DNA of 64,000 nt from Bacteroidota bacterium (GTDB lineage Bacteria; Bacteroidota; Bacteroidia; Bacteroidales; Bacteroidaceae), in NCBI GenBank assembly GCA_023425865.1, contig JAFABV010000095.1, positions 5,653-69,652 on the forward strand. The letters are read 5' to 3'. Shown piece by piece: positions 45,927 to 53,288 of the stretch. Made by a program: the position numbers and the translations under genes. Every line of letters begins with the position of its first letter. Within the stretch, counting starts at the first letter, position 1. The notes below the pieces were generated by a model. That model worked only from the letters and a program-made list of their open reading frames with translations, did no database searches and had not been told where the DNA came from.

Positions 45927-45957
45927 TTTCCTATCCCATTAATAATGAGTAATTTTG
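45927..45957 (+). promoter_or_regulatory. Promoter of rplM-rpsI
   Basis: TTTC at 45927-45930 and TAATTTTG at 45950-45957 are 19 bases apart. The transcript would begin about 200 bases before rplM. The rest of the gap 45740-46161 is AT-rich and holds no gene. Confidence 0.65.
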
Positions 45958-45962
45958 CAGAC

Positions 45963-46161
45963 CGATTATTTCCGGGGCACGCTTAGAGCCCCACGCACAG
46001 CAGTGTTAATAGCGACGCCTTTGGCCGGACGTCGTGGTTAGTGAATCGGCCGTGCAGCAGAGCTAACGCCATGGATGGTCTCTTTTAGACTGGAGGCGCC
46101 GTGAGGTCTCTGTAATAACAGGTAATAAAAACGTTTTTTAGTAGTAAATTTCAATTTTAAA
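45963..46161 (+). promoter_or_regulatory. Long 5' leader of rplM, candidate autoregulatory RNA
   Basis: About 200 bases, GC-rich compared with the AT-rich promoter, with several possible hairpins (for example GGGGC with GCCCC near its start, and GGCGACG-type arms later). No ORF. Ribosomal protein leaders that bind L13 or S9 are known in other bacteria, so a feedback-control element is plausible. Structure is not proven here. Confidence 0.45.
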
Positions 46162-46623
46162 ATGGACACTTTAAGTTACAAGACTATTTCCGTGAACAAG
46201 GAAACAGCTCAGAAAGAGTGGGTCGTAATCGATGCCACCGACCAGATTGTGGGTCGCCTCTGCTCTAAGGTAGCTAAGCTGCTTCGCGGAAAGTACAAGC
46301 CAACTTTCACTCCTCACGTTGATTGCGGTGATAACGTAATCATCATCAACGCCGCAAAGGTGCGTTTCACTGGTAAGAAGGAAACCGACAAGGTTTACAC
46401 ACGCTACACTGGCTATCCCGGTGGACAGCGTTTCAACACTCCCGCCGAGCTCCGTACACGCAAGAACGGTATCGACAAAATGGTTCGCCACGCTGTCAAG
46501 GGTATGTTGCCAAAGGGTCCCCTCGGTCGTGCTTTGCTGAGCAACCTCTATGTTTTCGAGGGTGCTGAGCACAACAAGGACGCACAGAAGCCCAAGTCAA
46601 TCGATATTAACCAGTATAAATAA
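46162..46623 (+). CDS. rplM: 50S ribosomal protein L13
   Basis: 153 residues. Starts DTLSYKTISVNKETAQKEWVVIDATDQIVGRL, and contains RGKYKPTFTPHVDCGDNVIIINA, TRYTGYPGG and KGMLPKGPLGR, all L13 hallmarks. Binds 23S rRNA early in 50S assembly. rpsI follows 12 bases later, the common L13-S9 pair. Codon use is strongly optimised relative to surrounding genes. Confidence 0.98.
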   Translation: MDTLSYKTISVNKETAQKEWVVIDATDQIVGRLCSKVAKLLRGKYKPTFTPHVDCGDNVIIINAAKVRFTGKKETDKVYTRYTGYPGGQRFNTPAELRTRKNGIDKMVRHAVKGMLPKGPLGRALLSNLYVFEGAEHNKDAQKPKSIDINQYK

Positions 46624-46635
46624 AAAGGAGTAAAG

Positions 46636-47022
46636 ATGGAAGTTGTAAATGCAATTGGTCGCCGTAAGAGCGCTGTAGCTCGCGTTTACCTGACCGAAGG
46701 TACCGGTAAGATCACGATCAACAAGAAAGATTTAAATGATTTCTTCCCATCAGCTATCCTGCAGTACGTGGTTAAGCAGCCACTGGAGCTTCTGGAAGTT
46801 GCTGAGAAGTATGATATCAAGGCTAACCTCGACGGTGGTGGTTACACTGGTCAGAGCCAGGCTCTGCGTCTCGCCATTGCCCGCGCACTGGTGAAGGTGA
46901 ACGCCGAGGATAAGAAGAACCTGAAGGACCACGGATTCCTCACACGCGACAGCCGTGCTGTTGAGCGTAAGAAGCCGGGTCAGCCCAAGGCTCGTCGTCG
47001 CTTCCAGTTCAGTAAGCGTTAA
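46636..47022 (+). CDS. rpsI: 30S ribosomal protein S9
   Basis: 128 residues. N-terminus NAIGRRKSAVARVYL and C-terminal tail ARRRFQFSKR, which reaches the P-site tRNA in the ribosome, are as usual. LTRDSRAVERKKPGQPKARR is the family C-terminal signature. Cotranscribed with rplM. Confidence 0.98.
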   Translation: MEVVNAIGRRKSAVARVYLTEGTGKITINKKDLNDFFPSAILQYVVKQPLELLEVAEKYDIKANLDGGGYTGQSQALRLAIARALVKVNAEDKKNLKDHGFLTRDSRAVERKKPGQPKARRRFQFSKR

Positions 47023-47193
47023 TCTCCACCCGGAGACACTGAACCGTTTAGTATCTAAACCGGTGGGACTTTGCGCTACGCAGATTACCCTCTGGCTGAT
47101 TCTAACCAAGGTGTTGGACGCGGTTGCCAACAGGCGGCCTGCTATCCTGCACGAGAATTAAAAGGAAAGTAAACAATTAAAAAGAAAAAAAAC
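47023..47193 (+). promoter_or_regulatory. rpsI-rpsB spacer, candidate S2 leader
   Basis: 171 bases without a gene. AACCGTTTAG and CTAAACCGGT form a hairpin around TAT (47042-47063), and further GC-rich arms follow. No strong T-run, so readthrough from rpsI is possible. S2 represses its own operon through the leader in E. coli; a similar role here is inference. Confidence 0.35.
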
Positions 47194-48033
47194 ATGTCAA
47201 GAACAAATTTTGACCAGTTACTGCAGGCAGGTTGCCACTTCGGTCACCTCAAGCGCAAGTGGAACCCCGCCATGGCTCCTTACATCTTCATGGAGCGTAA
47301 CGGTATCCACATCATCAACCTCAACAAGACCGTTGTCATGATCGACGAGGCTGCTGAGGCACTGAAGGCTATCGCCAAGAGCGGTAAGAAGATCCTGTTC
47401 GTCGCTACTAAAAAACAGTCCAAGGAAATCGTAGCTGACAAGGCTACATCGGTAAACATGCCCTACGTGATTGAGCGTTGGCCGGGCGGTATGCTCACCA
47501 ACTTCCCCACCATCCGTAAGGCTGTGAAGAAAATGACGAACATCGACAAGCTCATGGCCGATGGTACATTCTCTAATCTCTCTAAGCGCGAGATTCTGCA
47601 GATCAACCGTCAGCGTGCCAAGCTGGAGAAGAACCTCGGTTCTATCGCCGACCTCACCCGTCTGCCTTCTGCCCTCTTCGTCATCGACGTGATGAAGGAG
47701 CACATCGCAGTGAAGGAGGCCAACCGTCTGGGCATCCCTGTATTCGGTATTGTGGACACCAATTCTGACCCCAAGAACATCGACTACGTGATTCCTGCCA
47801 ACGATGATGCCAAGGACTCTGTAGAGGTTATCCTCAACGCTGTATGCGGTGCTATTGCCGAGGGTCTGGAGGAGCGCAAGGCTGAGAAGGCCGACGAGAA
47901 GGCTGCCGCTGAGCAGGCTGAAGAAGTAGCCGACGGCAAGCGTCGTGCTCACCGCGCCCGCAAGGAAGAGGCTGCTGAGGCCGAGGAGGCTCCCGTGGCT
48001 GAGGCCGAGGAGGATGCTCCCGCCGCTGAGTAA
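47194..48033 (+). CDS. rpsB: 30S ribosomal protein S2
   Basis: 279 residues. FDQLLQAGCHFGHLKRKWNPAMAPYIF, FVATKKQSKEIV, YVIERWPGGMLTNF and FGIVDTNSDP are S2 signatures. About 45 residues at the C-terminus (from residue 230) are an Ala/Glu-rich acidic tail with a basic patch (GKRRAHRARKE), longer than in E. coli S2 and likely disordered. tsf follows after a hairpin, the standard rpsB-tsf order. Confidence 0.98.
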   Translation: MSRTNFDQLLQAGCHFGHLKRKWNPAMAPYIFMERNGIHIINLNKTVVMIDEAAEALKAIAKSGKKILFVATKKQSKEIVADKATSVNMPYVIERWPGGMLTNFPTIRKAVKKMTNIDKLMADGTFSNLSKREILQINRQRAKLEKNLGSIADLTRLPSALFVIDVMKEHIAVKEANRLGIPVFGIVDTNSDPKNIDYVIPANDDAKDSVEVILNAVCGAIAEGLEERKAEKADEKAAAEQAEEVADGKRRAHRARKEEAAEAEEAPVAEAEEDAPAAE

Positions 48034-48045
48034 TCATCATACATC

Positions 48046-48116
48046 AGGGTCTTACAGGAGGGCACGGGGATAGAGCGATGAGCTCCTGTGCGGTCTTGTA
48101 AGACCCTTTGTCTTTT
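48046..48116 (+). terminator. Hairpin between rpsB and tsf (attenuator/terminator)
   Basis: AGGGTCTTACA (48046-48056) pairs perfectly with TGTAAGACCCT (48097-48107) and is followed by TTGTCTTTT. A second stem CAGGAG/CTCCTG (48055-48060 and 48083-48088) lies inside. It may set the rpsB:tsf ratio. Confidence 0.7.
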
Positions 48117-48159
48117 AGATCAATATCATTATTAAATCAAACAAGGATACAAAATTATT

Positions 48160-49158
48160 ATGGCTGTTACAATTGAAGACATCAAGAAGCTGCGCGCCAT
48201 GACTGGCGCAGGTATGAAGGACTGCAAAAAGGCCCTCGCCGAGGCTGACGGTGATATCGACAAGGCTGTGGAGCTCGTTCGTGAGCGTGGTCTGGCTATC
48301 GCTGCAAAGCGTTCTGACCGTGTCACATCTAACGGTTGCGTACTGGTGAAGAACGTCAATGGTTTTGCTGCTTCTGTCGCCCTGAAGTGTGAGACTGACT
48401 TCGTAGCCAACGGTGCTGATTATGTTCAGCTCACTCAGGATATTCTCGATGCTGCTATCGCCGCTAAGGCGAAGACACTTGAGGAAGTGCTCGAACTGGA
48501 GCTGGAACCCGGTCTGAAGGTGGCTGAAGCTGTTCAGCGTCGTTCAGGTGTGGTAGGTGAGAAGATGGAACTCGACGGCTATCAGGTGCTCGAGGGTGAG
48601 AACATCTACACGTATGACCACATGGGTCGTCACACCCTGACCACAATGGTACAGCTCTCTGAGGCTAACGAGGATGCTGGCCACAAGGTGGCCATGCAGG
48701 TGGCTGCCATGAAGCCTGTTGCCCTCAATGAGAGCGAAGTTCCTCAGGAAGTGAAAGACAGCGAGCTGAAGATTGCTATCGAGAAAACCAAGGAGGAGCA
48801 GGTAGAGCGTCAGGTGAACGCTGCCTTGAAGAAGGCTGGCATCAACGCTAACCTCGTTGACTCTGAGGACCACATCGCCTCTAATGTAACTAAGGGTTGG
48901 CTCTCTCAGGAGGACGCTGACAAGGCCGTGGCCATCAAGGCTGAGGCTTCAGCTGCCGCTCTGGCTAACATCAACGAGAACATGGTGCAGAACATCGCCA
49001 AGGGCCGTATGGCTAAGTTCTTCAAGGAGAACTGCTTGGTAGACCAGGAGTTCCAGTTCGGCGATGACAACAAGCAGAGCGTTTCTGAGTGGCTCAATGC
49101 TCAGGCCAAGGGTCTGACCATCAAGGCTTACCAGCGCTACAGCCTGGCTGCTGACTAA
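48160..49158 (+). CDS. tsf: Elongation factor Ts
   Basis: 332 residues; nucleotide exchange factor for EF-Tu. N-terminal UBA-like domain AVTIEDIKKLRAMTGAGMKDCKKALAEADGDIDKAVE, with TGAGMKDCKKAL contacting EF-Tu, and FVAN in the core. Longer than E. coli EF-Ts (283) as usual in Bacteroidota. Ends with a strong terminator. Confidence 0.97.
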   Translation: MAVTIEDIKKLRAMTGAGMKDCKKALAEADGDIDKAVELVRERGLAIAAKRSDRVTSNGCVLVKNVNGFAASVALKCETDFVANGADYVQLTQDILDAAIAAKAKTLEEVLELELEPGLKVAEAVQRRSGVVGEKMELDGYQVLEGENIYTYDHMGRHTLTTMVQLSEANEDAGHKVAMQVAAMKPVALNESEVPQEVKDSELKIAIEKTKEEQVERQVNAALKKAGINANLVDSEDHIASNVTKGWLSQEDADKAVAIKAEASAAALANINENMVQNIAKGRMAKFFKENCLVDQEFQFGDDNKQSVSEWLNAQAKGLTIKAYQRYSLAAD

Positions 49159-49223
49159 TTCGCTGATATATCGAATAGCCGAGCCTCAGGATACGTTCAG
49201 TCCTTAGGCGCTATACTTTATAA

Positions 49224-49255
49224 GGCGGGTTCCACTTGTTGGAGCCCGCCTTTTT
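49224..49255 (+). terminator. Rho-independent terminator after tsf
   Basis: GGCGGGTTCCA pairs with TGGAGCCCGCC around 5 bases and is followed by TTTTT. Confidence 0.9.
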
Positions 49256-49297
49256 GGTACGCTCGGCATGGGCGTTGTCTACCGGGAGAAAGTCGCT

Positions 49298-49820
49298 CGG
49301 CCATAGAGTTTTGCGCAGAATGCGCAGAATGCGCAGGTCTGCGCAAAAATAACACCACACCACTCGTTTTTGTATAACTTACTTATAATTAAGGTGTTAG
49401 TGTTTTTTAATAGATTGAGGGGCAAGGATGCGCAGCGCTGCGCAACCTGCGCAACCTGCGCAAGGCTCGGTTTGGGGCTTGTCTCTGCAACTACCGGTTT
49501 GCGTAGACAACCACACCAAGCCGAAGCCGCAGGACGATGCCCGCAGTAGTCAGCAATAGCTTGAGAAAGCATGATGCTTGCAAATGCCACATTCCCTTTC
49601 CGGTAGATACCGTTTCGGTGGAATACCAGATAGGGCGGGTGGCGTAAACGTGGTGGTTAGCCTTCATAAGTGTCACCGTTATCGTACATAAAGGCTGTGT
49701 TTCCGGGTTGTAAATGCCCACCCTTTACGAGCGTACGAGATCATTCAGCACGCAACAGCTCTGGCTGTCCATTCTTTCCCCAAGCACAGGTAGTTACTCA
49801 GACTTGTTGTCAAAGATACA
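49298..49820 (+). repeat. Dispersed repeat, copy 2
   Basis: Same element as 364-823 with about 60 extra bases near 49532-49590. Similarity ends near 49820 (CAAAGATACA), where copy 1 runs into the group II intron fragment. The rest of the gap 49821-50044 holds nothing I recognise. A minus-strand frame of 76 codons (49491-49721) is open here but broken in copy 1. Confidence 0.85.
49311..49464 (+). repeat. Long inverted repeat built of GCGCA units (hairpin), copy 2
   Basis: GCGCA units start at 49313, 49322, 49331 and 49341 (spacing 9,9,10) and at 49430, 49440, 49449 and 49458 (10,9,9). Linkers between left units are AGAA, AGAA, AGGTC; right-arm linkers read on the other strand are AGGT, AGGT, AGCGC. 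The core again holds TAACACC-like and GGTGTTA. Confidence 0.8.
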
Positions 49821-50044
49821 GTGTGCAGTGGGGGCTGAGCATAGGTTCATCAGCAATGGTGTATGGAATGGTCCATAGTAACGTTAAGGGCCTCTCCCTT
49901 ACGTGCAATTTGAGAAACTGACTACTCATGGTACTCTTGTGCGCTTTCAGATACATTGGGTGTATGTCAGGTTCTCTTGACAGATGGTGAATATGATACT
50001 CGGTCTAAAAGGTTTTGGTGAGCGAGAAAAGAAACTCCTAATTA

Positions 50045-50075
50045 TTTGGAATTTCATATCTTTACCATATCTTTG
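50045..50075 (+). promoter_or_regulatory. Promoter for small membrane protein gene
   Basis: TTTG (50045-50048), 19 bases, TATCTTTG (50068-50075): the best full promoter match in the window. About 100 bases of leader precede the ATG at 50179. Confidence 0.75.
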
Positions 50076-50178
50076 CATTATCGAATAATAGATGAAGAAA
50101 ATACTATCCTAATTTGAGACCTCAAAGTAAATATGATGAGTTGTATTACAATATAAAGCACCCATAATCATAAATAAT

Positions 50179-50415
50179 ATGTTGGATCTTATCTTAGCTA
50201 TTGTGTGGATTGTCTTTGCGGCTTATCTCGCAATCATCCTTATGCGTGGCATTGTACGATGTTTCGTGGATTTGAAAAGAGATCATGGCATCAAGTCGTT
50301 CGCTTTCAACTTTCTTCTCAAAGGCCTCTTGATGGTTGGGTGGTATTATCTCTTTGTGTCTCGTGGCCGTCTGGCTGATGATTGGGCAACCATTGTCGCT
50401 GGTTTTCAACCTTAG
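50179..50415 (+). CDS. Small membrane protein of unknown function
   Basis: 78 residues. One strong hydrophobic helix at the N-terminus (LILAIVWIVFAAYLAIILMRGIV) and a second further on (FLLKGLLMVGWYYLFV), joined by a charged loop (DLKRDHGIK). I recognise no family. Support comes from the promoter upstream, an AT-rich leader, and the sensible hydrophobic layout. It stands alone between the tsf unit and the amylase gene, followed by the nested inverted repeat. Confidence 0.6.
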   Translation: MLDLILAIVWIVFAAYLAIILMRGIVRCFVDLKRDHGIKSFAFNFLLKGLLMVGWYYLFVSRGRLADDWATIVAGFQP

Positions 50416-50450
50416 GGGGAGGGGTAGAATCTATGCCTCAGCAAGAAAAA

Positions 50451-50585
50451 GGCTCTTCCGTTAGATGCGTGCATGTTTGCCATGCTCACATCTGCAGGAT
50501 GATGTTGCAGGGTGGGGCTTCATGCCCACCCTGCGAGCAACCACCTACACACAAATGTATCATCTACGCATTTAACGGAAGAGCC
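50451..50585. repeat. Nested inverted-repeat element (MITE-like or large hairpin)
   Basis: The 19-base ends GGCTCTTCCGTTAGATGCG (50451-50469) and CGCATTTAACGGAAGAGCC (50567-50585) pair with one mismatch. In the middle GCAGGGTGGGGC (50507-50518) pairs with GCCCACCCTGC (50524-50534). Total 135 bases, no gene. The gap 50416-50690 holds otherwise only the terminator next to it. Confidence 0.75.
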
Positions 50586-50590
50586 CAAAA

Positions 50591-50614
50591 AAGCGCAACC
50601 GTCAGGCTGCGCTT
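50591..50614 (-). terminator. Terminator of the maltodextrin GH13 gene
   Basis: AAGCGCAACC pairs with GGCTGCGCTT around GTCA; on the minus strand it is followed by TTTT. It lies 77 bases after the GH13 stop codon. Confidence 0.75.
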
Positions 50615-50690
50615 TATGCTTGGGAGATTGTTCGTCTGCATCATATGCTTCCTTTATCTTAAGTGCTGTCGCATCATGTCTCCAGAAGAT

Positions 50691-52544
50691 TCACCGCAAT
50701 TCGAGCACCAGGGCACAGCGGCCGGGCAGCGTCACGTCGTGGGTGAGGTCGACGGCGCGGCCGGTGGGGATGTCGGTGGCTGTGGTGGCGTGGCCGATGA
50801 CCTCGGCATAGCGTTTCACGGCCATCGTGGCCTCGGCCTTCTTGCCGTTGATGACGGTGAGCACCGTGCGGCCCTGGTGCTGGCGGGCAATGACATACAC
50901 GCCCTGCCAGGGTATGAACTGCACCTGCGTGCCCTGGGCGATGACGTCGCTCGTCTGTCGCCAGTGCAGCAGACGGCTCAGCCACTCGAACATGGCATTC
51001 TGCTCGGCGCTGCGTCCGGCTGCCGTGAAGGCGTTATGGGCGTCGCCGGGGAATCCGCCGGGGAAGTCCTTGCGCACGTTGCCGTCGGTTACCGCCTTGG
51101 TGCCGTTCATCAGAATCTCGGTGCCGTAGTAGAGCTGCGGTATGCGGTCGATGGTGAGCAGCAGAGCGAGGGCCTGCTTCAGGGCATCGGTGTCTTGTCC
51201 GTCGCCCAGGAATCGGTCGGTGTCGTGGTTGTCGATGAAGGCCATCACGCTGCGCGGGTTCTCATACAGATAGTCGTAGCAGAGCACGTTGTAGACGCGG
51301 TTCATGCCTTTCCACCAGTCGTCGGTGTCTTCGTTCTTGGCCATGCTGATGCGGTCGAAGAAGGCGAAGTCCATCACCGTCTTGAGGTAGCTGTTGGTCT
51401 CGGAGAGCTTCGAGTCTTTCTGCCATGCGGCGGTGTAGGGGGGCTCGGTGACCCATGTCTCGCCCACAGTGTTGAAGTTGGGGTACTCGGTGTCGAGGGC
51501 CTTCATCCATTGGGCCATGGCCTCACGGTCGGCGTAGGGGTAGGTGTCCATGCGTATGCCGTCGATGCCCACGGTCTCGATCCACCATTTGGAGTTTTGG
51601 ATGAGGTAAGTCATGACGTGCGGGTTGCGCTGGTTGAGGTCGGGCATCGACGATACGAACCATCCGTCCACGGTCTCGGCCTTGTCGATCTTCGAGGCAT
51701 AGGGGTCGAGCACGGGCGTGAGCTTGTAGCTGGTCTGCAGGCCGTAGTGAGGATGGTTAAACCAGTTGGCTGACGGCATGTCCTTGTTCCAGGGGTGGTA
51801 GTCGCCGCAGTGGTTGAAAATCATGTCCATCACCACCTTCAGTCCCTTCTGGTGTGCCTCGGCCACGAGATTGCGGTAGTCGGCATTGGTGCCGAAGCGT
51901 GGGTCTACGCGGTAGTAGTCGGTGGTGGCATAGCCGTGGTAGGTGCTGTATTTGTTGTTGTCGGCGGGGCGGTCGTTCTCGAGCACGGGCGTGAGCCAGA
52001 GGGCGGTGACGCCCAGCTCATTGAAGTAGTCGAGGTGCTGGCGTATGCCTTCGAGGTCGCCGCCGTGGCGCAGGCTGGGAGCCTGTCGGTCGCACACGGC
52101 GTCCTGCATGGTCTTGAAGGCATCGTTCTTGGTGTTGCCGTTGGCGAAGCGGTCGGGCATGAGCATGTAGAGCACGTCGCGGTTGGTGAATCCTATGCGC
52201 TGCTCGCCGCTCATCTCACGGTCTTTGAGCGTGTATACCACCTTTTTCTTCTTGCCGTTGAGGGTGAAGGTGAGGGGCAGCTGTCCGGCCTTGGCACCGT
52301 CGAGGTTGAGGTAAATGAGCAGATAATTGGATGAGTCGAGGCGTACCAGCGAGTCGATCTTGGCGCCGGGGTAGTCGGTGGTTACCTCTGCATCGCGGAT
52401 GCCCTGGCCGTAGACCATGAGCTGCAGCGTGGGGTCTTTCATGCCCACATACCAGTCGGTGGGGTCAATTCTGCTTATTTTGATTTGCGCACTTGTCATG
52501 ATTACTTGTGCCAAAAGAATAAACAATAGTGTTACTTTTCTCAT
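50691..52544 (-). CDS. susA: GH13 neopullulanase/alpha-amylase SusA
   Basis: 617 residues, the same length as B. thetaiotaomicron SusA. Signal peptide (ending TSAQ20), N-terminal beta domain (about 25-115), TIM barrel and C-terminal beta domain. Catalytic Asp333 (GIRMDTYPY), Glu362 (VGETWV) and Asp441 (FIDNHDTD) are intact, as is the MIFNHCGDYH region. Periplasmic hydrolysis of maltodextrins, cyclodextrins or pullulan. Last gene of the minus-strand cluster; the GxxExxY gene now separates it from pulA. Confidence 0.92.
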   Translation of the reverse strand: MRKVTLLFILLAQVIMTSAQIKISRIDPTDWYVGMKDPTLQLMVYGQGIRDAEVTTDYPGAKIDSLVRLDSSNYLLIYLNLDGAKAGQLPLTFTLNGKKKKVVYTLKDREMSGEQRIGFTNRDVLYMLMPDRFANGNTKNDAFKTMQDAVCDRQAPSLRHGGDLEGIRQHLDYFNELGVTALWLTPVLENDRPADNNKYSTYHGYATTDYYRVDPRFGTNADYRNLVAEAHQKGLKVVMDMIFNHCGDYHPWNKDMPSANWFNHPHYGLQTSYKLTPVLDPYASKIDKAETVDGWFVSSMPDLNQRNPHVMTYLIQNSKWWIETVGIDGIRMDTYPYADREAMAQWMKALDTEYPNFNTVGETWVTEPPYTAAWQKDSKLSETNSYLKTVMDFAFFDRISMAKNEDTDDWWKGMNRVYNVLCYDYLYENPRSVMAFIDNHDTDRFLGDGQDTDALKQALALLLTIDRIPQLYYGTEILMNGTKAVTDGNVRKDFPGGFPGDAHNAFTAAGRSAEQNAMFEWLSRLLHWRQTSDVIAQGTQVQFIPWQGVYVIARQHQGRTVLTVINGKKAEATMAVKRYAEVIGHATTATDIPTGRAVDLTHDVTLPGRCALVLELR

Positions 52545-52606
52545 CTTAGGTTTGTTATTGATTGTTTAACGTGTATTTGCGATCTGGTGCCAAGCGTTAT
52601 GAACAA

Positions 52607-52630
52607 CGGATGACACGGATTACACAGAAT
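52607..52630 (+). repeat. 9-base repeats left of GxxExxY gene
   Basis: CGGATGACA, CGGATTACA and a partial CAGAAT follow each other with 9-base period. The opposite side of the gene carries the same kind of unit in inverted orientation (53167-53252). Confidence 0.65.
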
Positions 52631-52708
52631 CTTCCAGCCCGTATTTGGATGCTCCGGAAGGTGGGGGCTGTTTGCCCCTTGCTGATGGCACGGAAAGAGC
52701 CGAGGTGG

Positions 52709-53101
52709 TTATCGCTGATATTCATCTTGTATATTGAGTAGTCGGATGGGACGTACCATTTCGTCATTGAAGTTGTAGAGCAACCCAAGTTTCAGTCCTG
52801 TAGCCTTCAGATAGTTGAGGAGTTGGGCCTGATGAATCGGCTCTACGACTTGCACAGCCTTTAATTCCACTATAATCTTATCGTCAATCCAGAAGTCGCA
52901 GACGTATGGTGTGCTCAGTTCGTGGCCATGGAAGGAAATGGGAATCTTTTTCTCTCGTTGAAACTTGATTCCGCGTTCAGCCAGTGCGATGGCAAAGGCT
53001 TCTTGGTACACCTTCTCAAGGAAGCCGCAGCCTAATGCCTTATTCACATCTATAGCCGCTCCGTTGAGCTGGTAGGTCAGGTCTTCATAAAGTAAACTCA
53101 T
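52709..53101 (-). CDS. GxxExxY family protein
   Basis: 130 residues. Name-giving motif GCGFLEKVYQEA (24-35) and the PD-(D/E)xK-like core (CDFWIDDKIIVELKAV, with Asp, Glu and Lys as in nuclease-fold proteins). Proteins of this family are common in Bacteroidota and occur also as insertions in 23S rRNA intervening sequences; function unknown. It is flanked by 9-base repeats in inverted orientation and sits between susA and pulA, so it looks like an inserted cassette and not a maltodextrin gene. Confidence 0.85.
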   Translation of the reverse strand: MSLLYEDLTYQLNGAAIDVNKALGCGFLEKVYQEAFAIALAERGIKFQREKKIPISFHGHELSTPYVCDFWIDDKIIVELKAVQVVEPIHQAQLLNYLKATGLKLGLLYNFNDEMVRPIRLLNIQDEYQR

Positions 53102-53166
53102 AAGGTTTGATCTATATTTATGGTTACTTATTTTATGGTTGCTTATTTATGCTCTTCTGTTGCTAT

Positions 53167-53252
53167 TTCCGTGTCTTCCGTGGGGCCGAAGCGCCCCCTC
53201 CGCTGTGTCAAGTGGTGAGCTTAATTTCCGAAAATTCCGTGTCTTCCGTGTT
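53167..53252 (+). repeat. 9-base repeats right of GxxExxY gene
   Basis: TTCCGTGTCTTCCGTG occurs at 53167-53182 and again at 53235-53250. On the minus strand this is CGGAAGACA CGGAA, the counterpart of CGGATGACA on the left side. A direct repeat of about 15 bases (TTATGGTTRCTTATTT) lies nearby at 53118-53147. Confidence 0.65.
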
Positions 53253-53288
53253 AAAAAAAGACGCGATACTCATCGGAAAATCCGTGGT

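Noticed and set aside
49491..49721. 76-residue minus-strand frame in repeat copy 2
   Set aside because: The matching stretch of copy 1 has an in-frame stop codon and a deletion, so the frame is not maintained.
50382..51773. 463-residue plus-strand frame
   Set aside because: Mostly antisense to susA and begins within the inverted-repeat element; no family features.
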